A stretch of 64,000 nucleotides of DNA from Siphonodentalium dalli (GCA_032622095.1 CP136069.1:165160394-165224393); one strand, 5' to 3'. Positions 23,987-35,952 are shown, counted from the stretch's first letter. Notes: generated from the sequence alone by a model not told the origin. A program made the numbers and translations.

Positions 23987-24198
23987 AAGTAATGCTCTAA
24001 ATAATCGATTCCTTAACCACAGCAGAATTATGGGTAATTGTTCAGGATTTAGACGGAAATATGGCTTGTTGCCATTCATCGGAAGCTCACGCCGAGAGCT
24101 TTCCGATGAATGGCAACAAGCCATATTTCCAACTAAATCCTGAAAAATTACCCATAATTATGCTGTGGTTAAGGAGTCAATTATTTAGGGCATTACTG
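23987..24198. mobile_element. Family A palindromic MITE, copy 4
   Basis: Full-length palindrome; left terminus mutated to AAGTAATGCTC, right terminus CATTACTG intact, TA on both sides. It starts 31 bp after a family C element. Confidence 0.85.
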
Positions 24199-25111
24199 TA
24201 TAAAAGTTAAAAATTCAAGACCCTCAATTACATATTGGTATTGTAAAATGTGAAGGAAGGGTTAATAAGGCTAGATAAACAAAATATTTATTTCTCAAGG
24301 AAAAACCTATTTATGACCTGCCATAGATTTTAAAGTAACGCAAATGTATAAATACTGCTCATTCCTATTCATTTAACAGATGTCTTCATAGCAAAATTTA
24401 ACAACACACAAGATCACCAATGGGTCATTCGTTCATTACATGTCACATAATTTTTTCCTCAAGAGTGTTTGCGCATAATCTTATTTCAATGGTCGACATC
24501 TAGTTCATACTTCATTGGAATATTAATTAGTAATTACATGATTTTGCACTTGAAACGTGATTATACATGTTAAGAATGGCTGAAATAAGTTGAAAATAAC
24601 CCATTTTGTCAAGGTTTTATATAGATACGGTATGATTTTGTTGGAACAAATCGATCAAGATTTGGTTCCATATTACTTGGGATGTTTGAGAAAAGAAGGT
24701 GACATTATGAATGTCAAAATCACATTTTTATCTGATGTTCCGCCTTTCAGTCCCCAAGGTCACAACAGTGGTTCAAATTGTTCTAGACTAATGGTGATCT
24801 ACTTTTTTTCAGACACTGAAGGTGAGTGAAGGCCGAAGGAACTCGAAGGGTTTGAATTTTGCAAATTTCCACCATTTTTGTCTAGTAGAAAAGCCCCAAT
24901 GCTTCATTTCTATAAAAATATACCACCATCTAACAAGTCATCTTTTTTATATACAATGTAGTAATTCATGTCTAAAATATATAAACACCAACCCTGTTGA
25001 ATAAAGTTTGATGCTGCACTCATTTAGAGACTGAGATTAGATCAAATTATACGGATTATAGGTTTTAATACCATTTCTTTATAAGTAATATCACTGGGGA
25101 TTCACAAGGTT
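24199..25111. other. Intron 1 sequence, nothing recognised
   Basis: Short ORFs only (24590-24829, 24822-25004), without domain or splice support. Confidence 0.45.
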
Positions 25112-25115
25112 TTAA

Positions 25116-25506
25116 CCCTTTACCCAACAGAAGGGCCCTGTGCCAATGCATTCTCTTATATATGCGAGTCGACCATAGGTCGCCTCGCATATATAAGAGA
25201 ATGCATTGGCTTAACACATTAAAAATTATAAAATTGTTAAAGAATGTAAGAAAAAATGGTAAAAAGTGTTAAAAAAAGATTTTTGTAGGCCAATGCATTC
25301 TCTTATATATGCGAGGCGACCTATGGTCGACTCGCATATATAAGAGAATACATTGGCACAGGGCATAACTGTAACTATCACAATGTGGTCAAGGAGCCGG
25401 TTCCAATGATATCCATATGTGTATGGTTCTATTGAGACAGACCGAAGATATTTTAGGCTGTTGAAGCTTTATTTGGCCGGTTTTGGCCAGTTTGTTGGGT
25501 AAAGGG
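25116..25506 (-). mobile_element. Family B TTAA element, copy 2 (reverse orientation)
   Basis: Terminal CCCTTTACCCAACA and TGTTGGGTAAAGGG inside TTAA duplications (25112-25115, 25507-25510). Two hairpins separated by an AT-rich spacer, with the asymmetric segment (AACTGTAACTATCACAATGT through TTATTTGGCCGG) on the right. Confidence 0.9.
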
Positions 25507-25510
25507 TTAA

Positions 25511-26279
25511 GGTTGGTGAGTACCACGCATTGAAAATGGGCGAGGCGAGCGCAAATGTACACAAACATAATATATGAGGAACTGCCACAAAACGTAGAAT
25601 TGTTTAATGTTACGAGCATATGCTAGATATTTTTTTTAAACAAGTTGAATCAGTTGATAGCTTATTTTCTTTCGAAATACTCAATAGTTTTCTATAACAT
25701 TGTGACCAAATTTGCCAGTTGGAGATTCGTGTAATACACCTGTCCATACATCTAGGAAAATCCTTCGACTGACAACTTTGGTCAGTATGTTAAGAGAAAA
25801 CAACTGTGAGTTTGGACACAAATGAGGTATCAGCTTGTTTGAAAAATAGAATAGCATACTAGTATACTCCTAGCTGCCAAAATACTATGTGATATGTCAT
25901 ATCCTAGTTTATTACCTTTTTTCCTAGTTTCTGGTCGCATCTGCGATAGTCTCGGCCATTTTGAATGCGTGATATACTCATCAACTCGAAACTGTGATTC
26001 CCCACCGTGAATATTATATCCACACAACTTGTATTATAAATCTGTGGGTTTGAAATTAAGGGTACACATGTGTTGGACAACACTCCTGATTCAGTATATG
26101 GCCTGTGTTTACTGTCTTTGGTGAATAAGGGACTAAAAATATCTACCGGGGTATTTTATATATAAAAATATCTACCGCCTCACAAAAATAATTTGATTTA
26201 ATAATAAATATTTCTGCCTCCCGACATACTTTAAAAAAATATTCCTTGAGAAACAAACTACCGGTATGTTGTATACCTA
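25511..26279. other. Intron 1 sequence, nothing recognised
   Basis: No supported gene or repeat. Confidence 0.4.
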
Positions 26280-26413
26280 CAGTAATGCCCTTAGAAATCG
26301 ACTCCTTAACCACAGCAGAATTATGGGTAACTTTTCAGGATTTAGTCGGAAATCCTGAAAATTTACCAATAATTCTGCTGTGGTTAAGGAATCGATTACT
26401 TAGGGCATTACTG
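26280..26413. mobile_element. Family A MITE, copy 5 (deleted centre)
   Basis: 134 bp, TA flanks at 26278-26279 and 26414-26415. The arms join at GGATTTAGTCGGAAATCC, missing the inner arm segments. Confidence 0.85.
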
Positions 26414-27231
26414 TAGCGTAACAAGTAATGTAATTGATGAAATTGTTTGCCCATTTTCTTCAGTTTATATTACATGTATTTAGACCGTTCACAAAGCTAT
26501 TCCAACCCATATCAAGGACTGTAATCTAACATCAAAATTCAGTCACTGTTACATGTAGCTACCGGTACATACAGGATCTGATTAACTCCATCTCTAGACT
26601 TATTCATGTAGATAAATATGATCCATGTGTATAAAACTATGGCGTAACGTCTGGCAATCACATGCGTCATCTGACTATTGGTAGGTGACAGCATCTGATG
26701 CCTCTCACTACCGTAGTTTCTAATGAACCGAACCTCGACTTCACTTATCATTTTCCCCTTATATTAACTTCTAGTAGTTTATATATTTACACTCACTCAA
26801 CTTTCGCCATGAATCAACTATTAAATCACTCCTGCAAAACTCCCATCTAGATTTCTGACTTTTCATCACGTATTCATCAAGTGTTATTAAACCATCCCTC
26901 TGGTCTGTTTGTGAATGCGATTTCATTCGAGCTTTCTTTTTAGTGGAGATATCTCCCGTTTTCGACTCAGAAAATGTTCACAGCTAGCATAATTTTGTCT
27001 GAATTTGTATTATACTACATTTTACTACAATTTTTGAAATGTGACACAGATATGTAGTACCATGGGAACTATGCACCTACATGTATGGTTATGAGGTCTA
27101 TCCAATTTTTTTGAGTGGAGTTATTCCCCTTATTTGACTTTGAAAAGTTTTGCAACATGCATAATTTTGTCCGACCTTGTCTCACTTGTGTTTTTTTATT
27201 CAAAAAAACAAATATGTTAATATGGCTACAC
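26414..27231. other. Intron 1 sequence, nothing recognised
   Basis: Two diverged copies of a block with GCATAATTTTGTC lie at about 26930-27070 and 27100-27200. No gene. Confidence 0.4.
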
Positions 27232-27235
27232 TTAA

Positions 27236-27613
27236 CCCTTTACCCAACAAATCGGCCAAAACCGGCCAAATAAAGCTTCAACAGCCTAAAATATCTTGGG
27301 TCTGTCTCAATAAAACCATACAAATATGGATATCATTGGAACCGGCTCATTGACCACATTGTAATGGTTATAGTTATGCCCTGTGCCAATGCATTCTCTT
27401 ATATATGCGAGTCGACCACAGGTCGCCTCGCATATATAAGAGAATGCATTGGCCTAAAAAAAAACTCTTTTTACCATTTTTTCTTACATTCTTTAACAAT
27501 TTTATAATTTTTAATGTGTTAAGCCAATGCATTCTCTTATATATGCGAGGCGACCTATGGTCGACTCGCATATATAAGAGAATGCATTGGCACAGGGCCC
27601 ATTGGGTAAAGGG
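27236..27613 (+). mobile_element. Family B TTAA element, copy 3
   Basis: TTAA at 27232-27235 and 27614-27617, terminal CCCTTTACCCAACA and complement-like GGGTAAAGGG, both hairpins present. The loop of hairpin 1 has ACA in place of ATA. Confidence 0.9.
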
Positions 27614-28146
27614 TTAATGTAGCCCAATTGCACTGCAGGGAGTAGTATCATTAGTCCCATCTGATAGTCCCACCTCCAGTTGCTAAAATTAATTATTTAA
27701 TTTTTGTTTGGATCACCTGAAGGCTCTTACATGTACATTAACATGTCTGAATGTTTTAAAAGTGTGCTTCACAAACATTTTGGTAACTTTGAGAAAAAAA
27801 TTTAATTTCCATAATTGGCCAATTTGACGAAATATCTCTTAGAACTTAAATTCCATGTTTTTCAATATTTTTATACAGAAATCACTTACAATTTTGTTTA
27901 ATGAGTATTTTAGTAATTTTCGAGTCCTTGTTAAAAAAAAAGTTTATCAGTTTTCCTCTTCCTCTTCTCAACTGTCTCACATTCAACTTTACTGACTTTT
28001 TAGTGTAGTGTATGTTTCTTTTTATAATCCAATTATTTTAACACCTCCTGTGTATTGTGTTTGACAAAATTTACATTTTGTTTTCAAGTTTATTGTGATA
28101 ACCTTGCCAATCAGACTAGTGACCACATTCCTGACAATTATATTAA

Positions 28147-28244
28147 CCCTTTCATGACTGGAGCTTCCTGAAATTTAGCAAAAAGAGAATGCACTGGCAC
28201 AGTAATTTTAATGCTGCACCAGCACAGCTCCTGTCATGAAAGGG
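28147..28244. mobile_element. Family C TTAA element, copy 3 (short)
   Basis: 98 bp with both termini (CCCTTTCATGACTGGAGCTT; GCTCCTGTCATGAAAGGG) and TTAA at 28143-28146 and 28245-28248. The hairpin core is mostly deleted; only AGAGAATGCACTGGCACAG is left. Confidence 0.85.
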
Positions 28245-28341
28245 TTAAGAGCTGTTTGTGGTTGAAATCACTCTCAGACTCAAATACAAAAAAATCCGGC
28301 CTTTGTGGTTTTGCGCTGGAATGTCGAATGTCAGCACTTAA

Positions 28342-28788
28342 CCCTTTACCCAACAAAACGGCCAAAAACGCCTAAATAAAGCTTCAACAGCCTAAAATAT
28401 CTTTGGTCTGTCTCAATAACACCATACAAATATGGATATCATTGGAACCGGTTCATTGACCACATTGTGATGGTTACAGTTATGCCCTGTGCCAATGCAT
28501 TCACTTATATATGCGAGTCGACCATAGGTCGCCTCGCATATATAAGAGAATGCATTGGCCTAAAAAAAATCTTTTTTTGCCATTTTTACTTACATTCTTT
28601 AACAATTTTATAATTTTTTCTTACATTTTTAAACAATTTTTATAATATTTTTCTACATTCTTTGACAATTTTATCATTTTTAATATGTGTTAAGCCAATG
28701 CATTCTCTTATTTATGGGAGGCGACCTATGGTCGACTCGCATATATAAGAGAATGCATTGGCACAGGGCCGTTCTGTTGGGTAAAGGG
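28342..28788 (+). mobile_element. Family B TTAA element, copy 4
   Basis: TTAA at 28338-28341 and 28789-28792. Both hairpins are present; the spacer is enlarged by two extra ACAATTTTATAAT-type units. Confidence 0.9.
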
Positions 28789-28862
28789 TTAAATCCAGGT
28801 ATGCATGGCTACATCATGCTGGGATATTTTAAGTTAACGTTTGTTGTTATGAGCTCTATTAA

Positions 28863-29254
28863 CCCTTTACCCAACAGAACGGCCCTGTGCCAATGCATTC
28901 TCTTATATATGCGAGTCGACCATAGGTCGCCTCGCATATATAAGAGAATGCATTGGCTTAACACATTAAAAATTATAAAATTGTTAAAGAATGTAAGAAA
29001 AAATGGTAAAAAGTGTTAAAAAAAGATTTTTTTTAGGCCAATGCATTCTCTTATATATGCGAGGCGACCTATGGTCGACTCGCATATATAAGAGAATGCA
29101 TTGGCACAGGGCATAACTGTAACTATCACAATGTGGTCAAGGAGCCGGTTCCAATGATATCCATATTTGTATGGTTTTATTGAGACAGACCGAAGATATT
29201 TTAGGCTGTTGAAGCTTTATTTGGCCGGTTTTGGCCGGTTTGTTGGGTAAAGGG
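28863..29254 (-). mobile_element. Family B TTAA element, copy 5 (reverse orientation)
   Basis: TTAA at 28859-28862 and 29255-29258. Inverted relative to copy 4, 74 bp away, so the two form a large inverted repeat. Confidence 0.9.
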
Positions 29255-29258
29255 TTAA

Positions 29259-30742
29259 AGAACATATAGAATATTTTTTACAATTTTTTATGACATGATT
29301 TAGTATAGTTGAGGCTGAAGAGGATCTAAACAAGCGAGTCATTGCTTATGTTTAGTTACATGTATATTTCCCCAGAAAGAAAAAGACATGTGGAGTATAA
29401 ATGTATACGTAAGAAGAGCAGAGGTTGCCAACTTATACTGCTATTCTGCCCTGTTTCTTCTTGAGTTTGGCAGAATTTCCTCCTCAAGTGTATTTTTGTT
29501 CCACTTTTTAGAATGGTTGAGAATGGTCAAGGTCCATTAATTTTCTGCTTAGGAGTATGCCCACACCAGGCCGTATGCCCTGTGGGGGTATGCACCAGAC
29601 AACAGCACAACTAGTTACATTTTTAATATTTTTAAGAATTATAAATAAAAACTTGTACTATAATGATACAGACAATACATGTACATATTACAATACATGT
29701 GACTGTTTCAGTTATGATACTGATAATACAGAATAAAACAAAAGTATTAATAATACTGGATGAATTTGTGATAATTGAATTCAATGGAAGTTTAAAAATA
29801 AGTATACAAAATATAGTATCTAGGTCATAATTTTCTAAAATGTGTCAAGAGACTAATTAATGGATAATTATGTGGTAATCAGAGTGATAGATCTGGGTGC
29901 CAGCCAGCTCTGTCCTTCGTCTGTTCATTCATCCATCTGTCTTGCTGTCTGTCTGTAGACACATGCTATGTTTCGCTGTAACCCAAGTATTTTTTATCAG
30001 ATCCTGTCAATATATTAATTACCATTTAGACATCCAAGTTTATGGGTTTTGAAAAGTTAGTGTTGTATCCATTAAACATTCAAGTGGCATAATTGGTCAT
30101 GAGATGATCCGGTAATCAGACTACACCTGGTCCGTGTGTAATCTGATTACCTGATCACTCTCATAATTACATCCAGGTTAATCATGACGAATTCTTCAGC
30201 TGTATAGATTTTATAGATTTTGTTATTGATTGATTGGTTTTGAAAATTTTGTCCTTTCCCTTAACCATGACATGCATGCATGCTATCCAAGGGACTACTT
30301 TATCTGATCAGTGTCATATTTATAGATATCCAAGTAAATGATTGAGACCCCTCCCCCAATATATCATTCCAATCATCTCCACATTAAATTATGTGTACAG
30401 TTGTATATTAAGTTCTAGATCGCTGATTTTGAGTCGGTATGGTTGAAAGTATGGGTAAACATCTGCCAATTGTGATCGGCCTCTCATTCTTTTAATAATT
30501 CAACTGCTGTTCCACTCTCCTCATGAAACATCCATTCTTTTTGGAAGCTTAGGATTTCAATGGTGCACCCTCTACTTTTTAGTATTCATTTTCCTAACCT
30601 TTAAAGATACATAATTCGAATTAATGCTCCTAAATTACTATTTCTTTGGCTTCCGGATAAAAAATATTTGATTCGAGTTGAGTAAACCCACCGAGAACAG
30701 AAAGAACATAAATCTGTAAATAAAACAAATACAATATATATA
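29259..30742. other. Intron 1 sequence with a dispersed repeat block
   Basis: No gene. The segment near 30455-30490 (AACATCTGCCAATTGTGATC then GGCCTCTC) is repeated in diverged form at 42275-42312, and a GTCTGTCTGT stretch occurs in both neighbourhoods. Confidence 0.4.
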
Positions 30743-30901
30743 GGTTATCACCACCATGTGTGTTTCTGAGATCCGTATTCAAGTCGAGCTGCCTTCTCTG
30801 GGCAGTCTATCGACGAGTCCGTAGGACGAGTCGATAGACAGCCCAGAGAAGGCAGCGAGACTTGAATACGGATCTCGGAAACACACAGGGTGATGATAAC
30901 C
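30743..30901. repeat. 159-bp near-perfect palindrome
   Basis: Arms of about 75 bp: GGTTATCACCACCATGTGTG through GACGAGTCC, then GTA, then GGACGAGTCGATAGACAGCC back to GATGATAACC. One small bulge (TCAAGTCGAGCTGCC against GGCAGCGAGACTTGA). Contains several CpGs. Probably a MITE, but no target duplication is clear. Confidence 0.75.
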
Positions 30902-31980
30902 AATTTATCTTACAATTCGTCCCATAAAAAATGCAATAAAACTCAATTTAAAACAGGAACTATTTTATTACGCGCAACACACAACGTACACAATATTCTC
31001 AGCACGCGACGTTGTGATCAGTCAAATTCTGAGAAATTCACGTCACTATTCAAATTCACTTTGGCTGGAATCCGATTCAATGAAGAGGCGACGATATTTT
31101 TGTTTCATATGTTCGACATAATTGTCACTTTTAACAGGATAATTGTATTATTTTATGGTGCAATCTCCTTGGATAGTGATAGTGTTGGCGAGAGGCATTG
31201 CCGGAGATGACTGTCCATTCAGAGTTTTGGTGAATTTTGAACTTTCCGACACTTCGACAATCGAGTTCTGACTCGCACTAAAATAACCCATTAAACTTCA
31301 TTTAGAGGAAATGCACTAAATCACGGACTTTTCGTAAGTATTGTGTTTTATATCCTTAACATAAGATAAAATTAATTTGATTTTCCATTCTGTATTTTAT
31401 CGAATAAAAAATGCGTTCAGTAGCTTTTGATCAAGACCGTACTGAATTACGGGGAATTCCCTACTTCGCTAAAATAGAAATTGTCAAAATAGTCCGTATT
31501 CGTGCGCGCTGTTAACAATGTGTAAACTTCGTTACTTTTCCAAACATTTTGGGGTGGTTATTTTGAGCTTTTTGGGCCCTGTCTCCACATTTTGTCAACT
31601 TTATTGAACTAATTATTGATTATTTTACATTCGTAGCACACGAGTATATTATTTTACGACTTTTAGTTGGTTATTTAGACGTTTTGTTTTGAAAACAAGC
31701 CAGTTGTCGAAACGCACGTGCACCAGCTGTTGCCATCGAAGATATCCTTGTTGCCATCCAGGATACAAGATCGGAAACCGCCTAGGCGTTTTCGCGTGTA
31801 TTTGATGAAATATAGCTATATTGTAAGATAAATAGTTATACATAGTTACGGAAGGACGAAACAATCCTTCATTCAATGGTTCAGTCACTCAATGCCGATT
31901 TTGTGATTCCAATGAGGAAAGGACACATGATCACAGTGAAATGGTAAATATCACACTGTTCACATCAGAGGTGTAGCTGA
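30902..31980. other. Intron 1 sequence, nothing recognised
   Basis: A 106-codon plus ORF (30890-31210) begins inside the palindrome arm and shows no domain. Slightly richer in CpG than average; no feature named. Confidence 0.4.
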
Positions 31981-31984
31981 CACC

Positions 31985-32400
31985 ACAGCAGGTTTTGCAG
32001 CAGAAGCCTACAATTCTGCAGTAATAGATACGGCTTGTACAAAGACTGTATGGATCAAAATGGATCAAACATTTTATCCAAGAAAGTCGAAAACATTCAA
32101 GTCATACTCCATTCAAATTTGATGATGGTGCATGTGTTTATTCACATGAACATGTTAAATTTCCCACTCAGATAGGGAAAATCAAATTGGACACAGCAGT
32201 TGTTGAATGTGAAGTACACATGTACCATTATTGCTGAGCAAAGACTCTCTGAAACAAGCTCAGACTGTATTGGACTGGAGTCGAGATAAAGTTTCTATGT
32301 TTTGTGAGCCAGTTGACATTCACTTCTCTTCTGGTGGACACTATTGTGTGAATGTCAAGGATAAAAAACATGTAAAAAGACTTGTGTGGACAGCAAGGAA
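31985..32400 (+). pseudogene. Retropepsin-like remnant of a retrotransposon
   Basis: A conceptual translation with several frame changes shows a D-T-A-C motif (GAT at 32027-32029) in a hydrophobic-D-T context, then F-F/K-DDG, IG-I-LD, PLLLS-like and SGGHYCV blocks in order. This series is typical of the aspartic protease region of LTR-retrotransposon-like polyproteins found in marine invertebrate genomes. Frameshifts near 32050, 32130 and 32220 show it is dead. No reverse transcriptase, integrase or long terminal repeats were seen around it. The class of retroelement is uncertain. Confidence 0.5.
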
Positions 32401-32873
32401 GTCCTGATTGTCACCTCTTACATGTATATGTCTAAACATGAAAAGAAAACTGTCATTACAAAGTTAAATAAACAAACACAACATATAGTTATACATACCG
32501 GTAGTTAACAATCATCCTTTATACATACTAGTAGATAACAGAAACCACCCACCCACAGCTATCATATATTGATTTTTGAAATCTGTTATTTTTCACCACC
32601 TGGAATATTCGTTGGCCTAGCAAATATTCGACGAGCCGACCGACATACATGTACTCTCGATAGTAAATTGCATTGAACAAAATGTTGATATATAACATGT
32701 ATTGGGAAATTGTGTACAAAAGTTGACAGTGGTTAGCATTATTGTTTGGTAATTAATCGATTCTGATAACTAAAGAGTCTATTGAAGAAATGTTGTTGTT
32801 GTTGGAATCTGATGATATGGGGACCATCGAATCGGATTGTGTACCTTTAATAATATTGGCCATAATGTTTCAG

Positions 32874-32980
32874 GTGGGGACTCGGAAGAGGGGGCTGGAA
32901 TCTGCTCACATATCCTGGTCGGACTCAGTTTCCTAATGCTTGTTGTCACATTTCCATTCTCACTATGTGTTTGTATCAAG
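32874..32980 (+). CDS. STOM: Stomatin-family protein, exon 2 (membrane hairpin)
   Basis: Encodes residues 37-72. The acceptor is TTTCAG and the donor GTAAGC (phase 0). A stretch of about 23 hydrophobic residues from Ile50, ILVGLSFLMLVVTFPFSLCV, is the intramembrane hairpin of stomatins. It contains the conserved proline (Pro64, in TFPFS) that makes the segment enter and leave the inner leaflet from the cytosol. Cys47 just before it corresponds in position to a palmitoylated cysteine of mammalian stomatin; palmitoylation here is inferred. Stomatins are oligomeric scaffolds of cholesterol-rich membrane that modulate ion channels. The acidic GGDSEE stretch before the hairpin is typical of the family's variable N-terminus. 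Confidence 0.9.
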
Positions 32981-33009
32981 GTAAGCTCAGCTGTATCTCT
33001 TAAGACTTC

Positions 33010-33430
33010 AACTTTATTTACTAAATGGATTCTCCCATTGATAGTATACATTGGAATAGTCTATTATTTATTTGGAGGAATGTTGAGGAAATATAAGCAG
33101 AGGACAAACATATGAAAAGATAATACAAGTGTAGAAGTACAGTAATGCCCTAAGTAATCGACTCCTTAAACACAGCAGAATTATGGGTAACTTTTCAGGA
33201 TTTAGCCGGAAATATGGCTTGTTGCCATTCATCGGAAAGCTCTCGGGGAGAGCTTTCCGATGAATGGCAACAAGCCATATTTCCAACTAAATCCTGAAAA
33301 GTTACCCATAATTCTGCTGTGTTAAGGAGTCGATTACTTAGGGCATTACTGTAGTCCTATTCATTGGTGGGATATGTTCAGATAATAATTTCAACAAACG
33401 ACCATTTCCTAAGGGAACTACTGTACTTGT
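33010..33430. repeat. Dispersed repeat N, split by a family A insertion
   Basis: Blocks TCTATTATTTATTTGGAGGA, AATATAAGCAGA(G/C), AGATAATACAAGTG, then CCTATTCATTGGTGG and AAGGGAACTACT match 62735-62890 in the same order. Partial copies lie at 41310-41370 and 48018-48125. The family A element occupies 33140-33351. Confidence 0.7.
33140..33351. mobile_element. Family A palindromic MITE, copy 6, with inferable empty site
   Basis: Full palindrome, arms meeting at AAGCTCTCGGGGAGAGCTTT. TA at 33138-33139 and 33352-33353. Removing the element and one TA restores AGAAGTAGTCC, which aligns base for base with AGAAAGATTCC in repeat N at about 62818, confirming TA as the target duplication. Confidence 0.95.
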
Positions 33431-33609
33431 CAATGAGTAATTTAAAGGGGTACTGTACACTAAATATGACTATTTATGGGACCATCTCCTTTTATACTCA
33501 ACAGAATATATGCAACAAATGAATGAATTTGAGCCATGAATTAGTGCAAAATGCACTCTTGTGCTCTATGAACGATGCAAAAAACATGGTAATTATAACG
33601 AAAATGAAT

Positions 33610-33700
33610 TTATGCCTCCACGATGGGCTGGGATCACTAAATTCACCCTCTGGGGAACTCATTCTGCAAATGACTGATACACTAACTTCAGGCTTGTTCA
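33610..33700. mobile_element. Family F fragment (right end)
   Basis: ATCACTAAATTCACCCTCTG then GGGAACTCATTCTGCAAATG and CTTCAGGCTTG match the right terminus of family F. The left part is absent. Confidence 0.75.
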
Positions 33701-34839
33701 GACTATCTTTATGAAGCCGCATGGGTTTTTGAGACAGTGCAATTTTTTTGGGGATTGGGTGGGCCCAGCGAGCACACCTTGCGACTCAAAGTCGAACAAT
33801 AACTTATAATATTTACACCTTAATTCATGGAAAATGGAAATGATTTCTCTAATGCTATATAATTTATATATCAGAATGAAGTTGCAACAGTTGCATGCTG
33901 GGAATTTGAATATAACATTTATGAAAATAACTACTTTATGCTGTATTTACAATCGAGCACCCATGTGGAGTGCTCCACATCACGTTTATCAATATCCGGC
34001 CTGCCACAAATTTATTGATAAATATCTGGGGAACAAGATAACCTTTCAGATGCACATGTATAAATCATACCCATCTGTAGCTAACAGGTCCCTGTGGAAC
34101 AGCTAGAGTCTGTAGATCATGCAATGAATCTCTACTCTACATGTATATGGCTACTCCCATAGAGATCATATACCACCAGTACAAAACCTGGGAACTTTGG
34201 TGTTCTGACCCGTTCTGACAGGGAACTTTTTAACATTCAACAAACAAGGCAGAGAATATATTTCTTTGCTAATATTTGTTCCTCAATAATCTACTTCACA
34301 TTAGGGGTGGTCCCAGCTCCAGACTTTTTTGAGCCGATATCGCAATAAACATTGATATAATTACCAGTGAGAAATTCCATGATTGTAAGCGATGCAATTA
34401 GCAATCATTACAAAGTCACTTACATCCTGCAACTTCGAATTGGGACCTTCGGCTACAGTGAACTACATTATTAAGGAGTAGGTATTAACTAAGAAATACA
34501 TTACCTGCACTGTTTTTTCAATGTTATAAACATCAAAAGGTTCCCAGGATTTGTACTGGTGGAATATGATCTCTACCTGCATACATACACAATGTAGCTG
34601 CAGTAGAGATTCATGGCATGATTTACATTTGTACTAGAGTTAGCTGCATTCTATCAATATGTAGAGTTCTTTATATTCATCATCCTGAGATTCCTCTTAG
34701 TTTCATACTGTATGTTATTTCGTCTTCCGTAATTCATTAAAGGGACTCCCTGCCTTCGAAGTATGTTAATACGAAATAATATAAAAGTGTGTAAAGCAAC
34801 ATATCATCAACAAGTACAGGAAAAAAGAGTTTGACTTTG
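33701..34839. other. Intron 2 sequence with weak repeat traces
   Basis: No gene. Around 33905-33990 a diverged piece of family H (AACATTTATGAAAATAACTA onward) can be seen. Phrases such as GTAGAGATCAT and CCACCAGTA recur at 56464 and 60518. Confidence 0.4.
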
Positions 34840-34843
34840 TTAA

Positions 34844-35181
34844 AGTGATGTGAAACACTCCGGTAGGGTGATCAAATAGAAATGTAGATTAATCTTTTTC
34901 AAAGTAGGTATTTTTACAAATATTATATCCAAATTGACAACAAACACCATATTTCTTATATAGTAATTAAATGCAGTGACTCTTGATGGCGAAATCATTT
35001 TCGTTAGTTTATCGCCGATAGATGCGTCCTGAATCGAGTAGTAAATATTTACAATTTAGCATAATTCAGACGATGTTTTCTATGGAGTGGTACAGTCTAT
35101 TTGCTTCAGATTTTCGGCGATTTTAATAGAATGTTACATTCCTCCAGTTGGCACGTGCCCGAACAAATACATAATATGTCT
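34844..35181 (-). mobile_element. Family H TTAA element, copy 1
   Basis: Bounded by TTAA at 34840-34843 and 35182-35185. Reverse orientation: AGTGATGTGAAACACTCCGG at the left, GACATATT-like end at the right. About 340 bp; no ORF. Confidence 0.7.
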
Positions 35182-35207
35182 TTAAATGTTAACATTTTTA
35201 TTATTAA

Positions 35208-35453
35208 CCCTTTCATGATGGTGCAGCATTAGAAATCCTGTGCATTTGCTTCCTCTTATATATGCGAGTCTCCCATAGGGAGCCTTGGATATTTAAGAGA
35301 ATGCACTGGCTTACAAGGTCAAGGTAAATATTGTTAGGCCAATGCTTTCTCTTATATATGAGAGGCTCTCTTGGGAGACTCACATATATAAGAGTATGCA
35401 TTGGCACAGGGTTTTCGTAAAATTTCAGAAAGCTCCAGTCATGGAACCATGGG
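35208..35453. mobile_element. Family C TTAA element, copy 4
   Basis: Left CCCTTTCATGATGGTGCAGC and right CCATGGG in TTAA (35204-35207 and 35454-35457). Two hairpins with GAGTCTCCCATAGGGAGC and GAGAGGCTCTCTTGGGAGAC stems, spacer ACAAGGTCAAGGTAAATATT. Confidence 0.8.
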
Positions 35454-35501
35454 TTAATAATTCTCCAATAATGTGATTTCAAATTTGAAAACCATTGTTA
35501 A

Positions 35502-35867
35502 AGACATATTATGGATTTATTTGGGTATGTGAAACTGATGTTAGCATTCATGCGCTATGTCAACTGGAGGAATGTAGCATTTAATAACATCGTCAAAAAA
35601 TTTAAAGCAAATCGACCATACCACTCCATAGAATTCATCATCTGAACTACCCTCAATTGTAAGTATTTACTTCTCGATTCTGGACGCAACTATCTGCGAT
35701 AAACTAACGAAAATGATTTCACCTTCGAGAATCACAGCAATTAATTAATATATAAGAATGACGATGCGTGTTGCCAATTTGGATATAATATTTGTGAAAA
35801 TAACTACTTTAAGCAAGATTATTCTCCATTTCTATTCGATCACCCTACCGCAGTGTTTCACATCACT
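35502..35867 (+). mobile_element. Family H TTAA element, copy 2
   Basis: TTAA at 35498-35501 and 35868-35871. Starts AGACATATTATGGATTTATT and ends GTGTTTCACATCACT. Inverted relative to copy 1, with the family C element between them. Confidence 0.75.
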
Positions 35868-35952
35868 TTAAGTAAATTGTAAACATTACCCTTGAATTAC
35901 TGATAAAAGTCCAATTAGTACAATATGATACCAAAGTTTAATCAAAACTTGA

